Positions 59,275 through 64,000 of a DNA stretch of 64,000 bases are shown piece by piece (positions within the stretch are counted from its first letter, which is position 1; the number at the start of each line of letters is the position of its first letter). A program made the position numbers and the translations under genes. The stretch lies in contig JAJTUQ010000001.1 in NCBI GenBank assembly GCA_021399445.1, positions 7,006,001-7,070,000 of the forward strand, given 5' to 3'. Under the pieces are notes generated by a model. It was not told the DNA's origin, searched no databases, and saw only the letters and a program-made list of their open reading frames with translations. The DNA comes from Xylogone sp. PMI_703 (taxonomy: Eukaryota > Ascomycota > Leotiomycetes).

Positions 59275-62200
59275 CGATATTGGTGTCGGCTTATAAACAT
59301 GTCTTGTCTCGAGGGTCTCCCACCTATCGTCCTTACCCTACCCCCGAACCAGCAATCAACGTAGAGCCCGACAGATTATTATGTATTAGTGATGGATTGG
59401 CTAACAGCGTGACAACATAAGGTTCAGGAGATTCGGGAGGGACTGTTGCAAAGATAAAAAAATTAAGGGTGGTCTTGGTATATGGGAAACAAAATGGTGT
59501 TTAGATAGATGTTAGATGAAAGACGGATAGAAAACCGGCGCCAAAGCTTATGCTGAAGGCATGGTACTGGGATATCATTCGTGAAATTCGTTCTTGACAA
59601 GGAGGTCAAGAACGGTCAAGGTTTAGGTTGAGCGATGCAAGCCTCATGGGCTTTAATGTGCTCCCGGATGCCCCAAATTGTGGGAAAAAGGTGAAGCTTG
59701 CCGACCCCCATGAACCTTAGTTCTTAGCTTCCCTAGTTGCTAGGTGCTAGGACCTAAATCCTGGTTTCCTTAGACCTCCTCTGCGCCCGTCGCCTGGGAG
59801 CTCAGGCCTGGATAGGAGGAGCGGCGTGGACCATACGTACCATACTCCACTTGCAGTACTGTACAGATTCAGTTCGAGCCGAACAACCCAGCGAAGCTCC
59901 GTTCAAGCTACTGTAGGGACAAGTACAGCACGCAGCTATCGTCCTCTAGCCGTGCTGGACTCACCCCATAGCTGTTGGCCAATCTGGCCCTGGGAGGTAT
60001 CCTTTGCACCTCCTTCCACCGCGACCACAGCGAGTCAGCCCCATGCGCAGGAAGCAGCCGGTATGATTATCTGGATGAGGCCAACGTGGCTGGCGCGTGA
60101 TCTACATTGGTGATTGCTGGAGCTGCTCAAGAACCGCCACGGCTGCCAATTGGTAGAGGTCGGCATGTTCCCCCCAGTGCCTAAATTCGTGTCTGGTTGC
60201 CGATCTTCAGTTGGGGCTATCAAAAGGACGTTAAGCAGCAGGGTAAATCTGAAAAGGTCCAGACGCATAGGGATAATTTGTGTTCTCTGCGGCCCACATC
60301 CTAAAGGGGCAGGCATCCGTGGCAGGCGTGCTCGAACAGGCTTAGTAGCCTGGAGCCGTTGACCGCTGGAGGCCGGTCACGGCCCTGACGCTTTCTGGCG
60401 ACGAACCAGTGATTGACCACTGAATGTATCGATAATACGAAATAGGCCTCGAGGGGATGGGAAGGGCTCCACCGCCTGCGCGGCCGGAAAGGGAGCCCTG
60501 AATGCTCTCCAGCGCCACCTGACAGGTTCGCAGGATTCACTTTGTGATCGGTGTGTGGTTTTATGGCAGGGAGAGGAAGGAATATTGGTAGGGGAAGTCT
60601 GGCTGGTCCCAAGCGCAATAAACTACTGCCCGTGTGCGTATCCTGGGCAGGTCCGCGCTTGTCAGGTCTGAACAGCAAAGCCGTTATTGTGTGGGTAACG
60701 CCCCTTAACGACTACGCAGTCCGGCGAATGGTGGAGCAGCCTTCACTCCCGGCCCCGCGAACGCATTGCAAACTGAAGGCCGCCGAGCTGGGGGCCCATA
60801 ACGGCAGCAAGCGGAGTCCCTGTCCACGACCCCCAGGGGCCTAGCAACTCATCTCTGGTAACGAGAAGCCCGTAATCCGAATCTGTTCAATACTACAGTC
60901 CTGCTCGCGCTAAATTACCGTGAGCGAGATTCGTACCGCACGGCAGGCTTGTCCAGGACTGTGCTACGATACGTGGCTGGTCCACTACCAGCACAGTGGG
61001 TGAAGGCTCCTCAAGGTACGGAGGTATCGTACCGCCGTCTAAATAGGCAGTCAATCTATCATGTCAATCAATTGATCAATCGTAGACGACGAGGCCCTGG
61101 CGGACACGGGGGGTGTAAAGGCGGACGAGGTGTTTCTGGACCTGTACTGTACTGTGGGATGTCGGATTGGGAAGATATTGCAGGATATCGCGCCACATGG
61201 AATTTCTTCGTGCCCGTCCCACAATTATTGTCAGGCCCTGTAGTGATTTGTCCATGAGTCAGTCCAATGATGGGGAGCGCAGAATGCGGTAGGTTCGTAG
61301 GAAGTTTCTGACTTGGGAATATTTGCAATTGCCGAAAACTCCTCTCTTCCCTGCCACTCGCATATCACATCACTCCACCAAGCCCAGAGCCATTCAGTAC
61401 GCTCTTGCAGCGATCGCACACCGCATTGTGCACGAAGCGGCCAGCAGTCGTTCCTGCCGGATGATCCACAATCTCTCGCTGCCGACTGATCCTGCATGCC
61501 CTAGACTGCCACATAGGCGATCGTCATCGCAACGTCGGAGCATTGTTGCGAATAACGAAACGGGCAAGGTTCTGACTTCTGTAACTGAGGATACCGCGGC
61601 AGTGGTCATTCAGGTTCTCGACCATGTTTTCTGCTGCTGTTGGACCAGCATTCTCCCCGTTTCGCTGACGAACTTCAGCTCGCATGGCACTTGAGCGGAG
61701 GCTGGGGGTTTCCTCGGGCTAGGACCCAGGGAGGAAAGTGCGGGCGTCGAGGCCATGATGCCTGGATCCCAGTTGCTGGGTCCAGCTGGAAACCGGAACC
61801 AAGACAGCAGCGGGCGTGCAAGCCCAAATAAAGCGATGTGAGACAGCCGCTGGGGTCTAACTACGATTGTCGGTCCCAGAGGAAGGGTCGGCGCAAAGAA
61901 TGACTATGCTTCCCGTCGTTGCAGTACGGTACGATAAAGTACAGTAGCTGCTCTGCTTCACAGATCTCGCACCCACGAACTGCCCGTCAGTAGTAGCTCT
62001 CCATCTAGATGCTGACAGCAGCCGGCCTGGTACCTGACGTTAGCCCACCGAAGGGCTCAGCCGCAGCAGATCTAAACTAATGTCCGAGGAACCAGTTTCA
62101 AGCTGTCTTTGCTCTTGCTCCCGGCCATGTGCCAACGCATATTGCGAGTTCAACAGAGTGAGTTGTCACCTGCATCTTCTCCCTCGGAGGAGGCATGGCC

Positions 62201-64000
62201 TATGTATGAGAATCTCCGTTTTCCTATTCCTAAAAAATTCTTCTCTGCAGCCAGCTCAGGCGCGTACAACACATCTACTAGTATCCTCGTTTGGCCGCGT
62301 TGAAGAAAAGCTGTGGATTTGAACAGCAGTTGCGGTGGGTTGGCCAATTCCATCCCTACCGGCTCGTCTCGGGCAAAGCTGCCATCCCATGCGTTATCTG
62401 CATCACCGTTCCACATCTTGCATCGCTTCAACGCCCTGAGCATAAAACGGCTTTGCTTTCAGAAATCCGGAGACATCTGGGGTTCGTGATTGGAGCTGCT
62501 TGGCTTGGGGCGCCAGGGCCCTCCGCTGCAGCCGAGTCTGCAGTCTTATGCATGGCCTGTCTACGGTTAGAGGGCTAGACGCAGTTCGCTGCTTATGGGC
62601 CCTGATGTCCGCTGCTACAAGTAGTTAGTTGCAGGCTGTCCGAATTCCAGCCTCGCTCAAGTCTTCTGATCTCTGCTCTTAGGGTTTATCGGCAACAGCG
62701 CCCGAATCTGCCCTGTCCATGTCGAACAGACACGACACGAAATTGGACCCAAATTACCTCCAATCACCACTCTCACCATAACCCTTTTTCCTACCCCGGA
62801 CAGTGTCGATTCTTGATAGCTTAGGCATTCTTCTTCAAAGGAAAAATTCCTGTCTGCTGGTTGGCCCGTAACGTTGCATTATTTGCTGGTTTGCGACTCT
62901 TCGAAGCAGTGGTCAAACCTACTCCATACTCTTTCAGAGGTCGAGGTTTGCACGGATGAAAAAAGGGCCGACTGTGGTAATTCTGAAGCATATCATGATA
63001 TCAAGAAACAGTGGAAATACAAATCAATCGATGTTGCGAACGGCCGCAATTCCGCGCCAGTACACGCGTATAGGGGGGCCTCAGAGGGTCTCGGACAGAA
63101 AAGAACAATTGCTAATGGCTCCTGTACTGTACTGTAATAGTGAACAGATCAATCAGTTCTCGGCTATCACTTCTCAGATTACCTCTCATCATGATAGATG
63201 TGGTCTGTACGGAGGTGCGTTTCACTTGGTTTGGGGATGTAGTCGGAAACAGACGCGGTTGTGAACGCTGTCAGCCGCTCATTCCTTTTGCAGTGTTGCG
63301 TGCGCCTGTTTCCTGCAACCCACGCGATGGGGTGCGCGCCCCCAAATCTCGTCTTACTGTGCAGTACAGCGTACAGCACAGTACCATCTTGAAACTCCGC
63401 CTCCAGACCACAGCTTCGGTATCAGAGCTGGTCATCACCATCTCCGGACTCCATACCGAAACCCAGATTCCTGGTCTATAGTAGCGCTCTTAAGGGCCCG
63501 TATATCGCGACGAACATCAAATTTTAAAGGCCCCAGATCACGACCCACAGAATATCAAAGTGCCGTACAATAATACGGGATGATCAAACCACAAACAACC
63601 CTTGACCTAGCCTACTGGTGCTGCTCTTATCAGATTTATCCCAGCGACAAAAATTCCCGACAATCCCACTCGTGTCGGTACGGATGCTGCACGGTTGTAT
63701 TCGGCAGGCCGTGCAATGCGGTGAATGGCAGTTGTGCTAGGGAGGTGTCTCAGGGTTTCGACCGCCGGTGGTGGAGGCGATGGTGAGGATGGCGAGCGAG
63801 ACAAGGGAGGAGAAAATGTGATGTGATTGACGTGCTCGACATCTCAAGGTGGGAGCGCGAAGCTTTCATGCGCATTGAATCCGTCAACTCTATCATCTTT
63901 TCATGCTCCGTACGGAGGGAGGTACTCCAGTTCAATATGTGCAGTTCTTGGGACTGCGGGTCAGTCATTGAGGGTCTCCAAGTGGTCAGTTACACCTGGT
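59275..64000. other. 4.7 kb upstream region of the NDT80-like gene, no gene recognised
   Basis: No ORF resembles a protein family or has convincing splice sites. The longest frames are about 125 codons and conflict on both strands. GC content is visibly higher than in most gaps here. Repeated GTACTGTAC-type palindromes are listed separately. It is probably a long promoter and 5' leader, possibly with non-coding RNA. The last 200 bp could belong to an unseen gene beyond the edge. Confidence 0.5.
59856..63132. repeat. Dispersed GTACTGTAC-type palindromes
   Basis: GTACTGTAC occurs at 59856-59864, 61144-61152 and 63124-63132, and GTACGGTAC at 61924-61932. The second and third lie in the same 15-mer CCTGTACTGTACTGT. 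Related GTACAG and TACAGTAC forms occur near 59931, 61939 and 63364-63391. I did not notice the 9-mer elsewhere in the window, though I could not search it by machine. Confidence 0.5.

Noticed and set aside
60301..60678. 125-codon minus-strand ORF and neighbours in 59.8-63.5 kb
   Set aside because: Many overlapping frames on both strands in GC-rich DNA, no splice logic, no recognisable motifs.
1..64000. CRISPR arrays, bacterial defence genes, biosynthetic gene clusters, intact transposons
   Set aside because: No regularly spaced repeats, no core biosynthetic genes (PKS, NRPS, terpene synthase), no transposase or reverse transcriptase motifs, and no paired terminal repeats were seen.

Overview
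The window is nuclear DNA of a filamentous ascomycete (Pezizomycotina). The evidence is short spliceosomal introns (mostly 47-150 nt) with GTAAGT/GTATGT donors and CTAAC/CTGAC-type branch sites, a single dispersed 5S rRNA gene, an intron-containing tRNA-Tyr, and fungal families such as a DUF3548/TBC Gyp7, Fungal_trans-like regulators and an NDT80/PhoG-type factor. The protein style suggests Leotiomycetes, but that is only an impression. I rebuilt 19 protein genes by joining exons by hand. All joins keep frame, and several reach the usual length of their family (Sec22 215 aa, Dib1 143 aa, Vps55 128 aa).

Layout. 1-4.4 kb: N-terminus of an RWD-domain (Itt1/RNF14-like) E3 ligase on the minus strand, dolichyldiphosphatase CAX4 (+), tRNA-Tyr (-), and formate dehydrogenase (-). 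4.4-8.5 kb: a 4 kb stretch without a recognisable gene. 8.5-16.2 kb: a putative seven-helix receptor (-), then the Rab GAP GYP7 (+). 16.2-22.1 kb: a gap holding a 102-bp tandem duplication, then a large unrecognised Pro/Ala/Gln-rich protein (-). 23.1-28.6 kb: SEC22 (+), ABZ1 (+), VPS55 (-). 28.6-31.2 kb: a gene-poor stretch with uncertain small ORFs. 31.2-41.3 kb: a Fungal_trans-like protein, proteasome PRE5, a LOG-family protein (-), a CLPTM1-family protein and an MFS sugar porter. 41.8-52.2 kb: divergent SEC16 (-) and NEO1 (+). 53.1-56.1 kb: the U5 snRNP gene DIB1 (+), 5S rRNA (+), CYC2 (-). 57.3-64 kb: an NDT80/PhoG-like transcription factor (-) followed by 4.7 kb upstream without a gene but with repeated GTAC-type palindromes.

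Most genes are housekeeping and there is no metabolic cluster. A noticeable share act in membrane traffic (GYP7, SEC22, VPS55, SEC16, NEO1, probably CLPTM1). Others cover protein N-glycosylation (CAX4), folate (ABZ1), C1 metabolism (FDH), proteolysis (PRE5, E3 ligase), splicing (DIB1) and cytochrome c biogenesis (CYC2).

No defence system, CRISPR array, intact transposon or obvious biosynthetic cluster was seen. The least explained items are the orphan seven-helix receptor, the 1057-aa repeat-rich protein with an unusually long open intron, the tandem duplication near 17.9 kb, and the long palindrome-rich upstream region of the NDT80-like gene.
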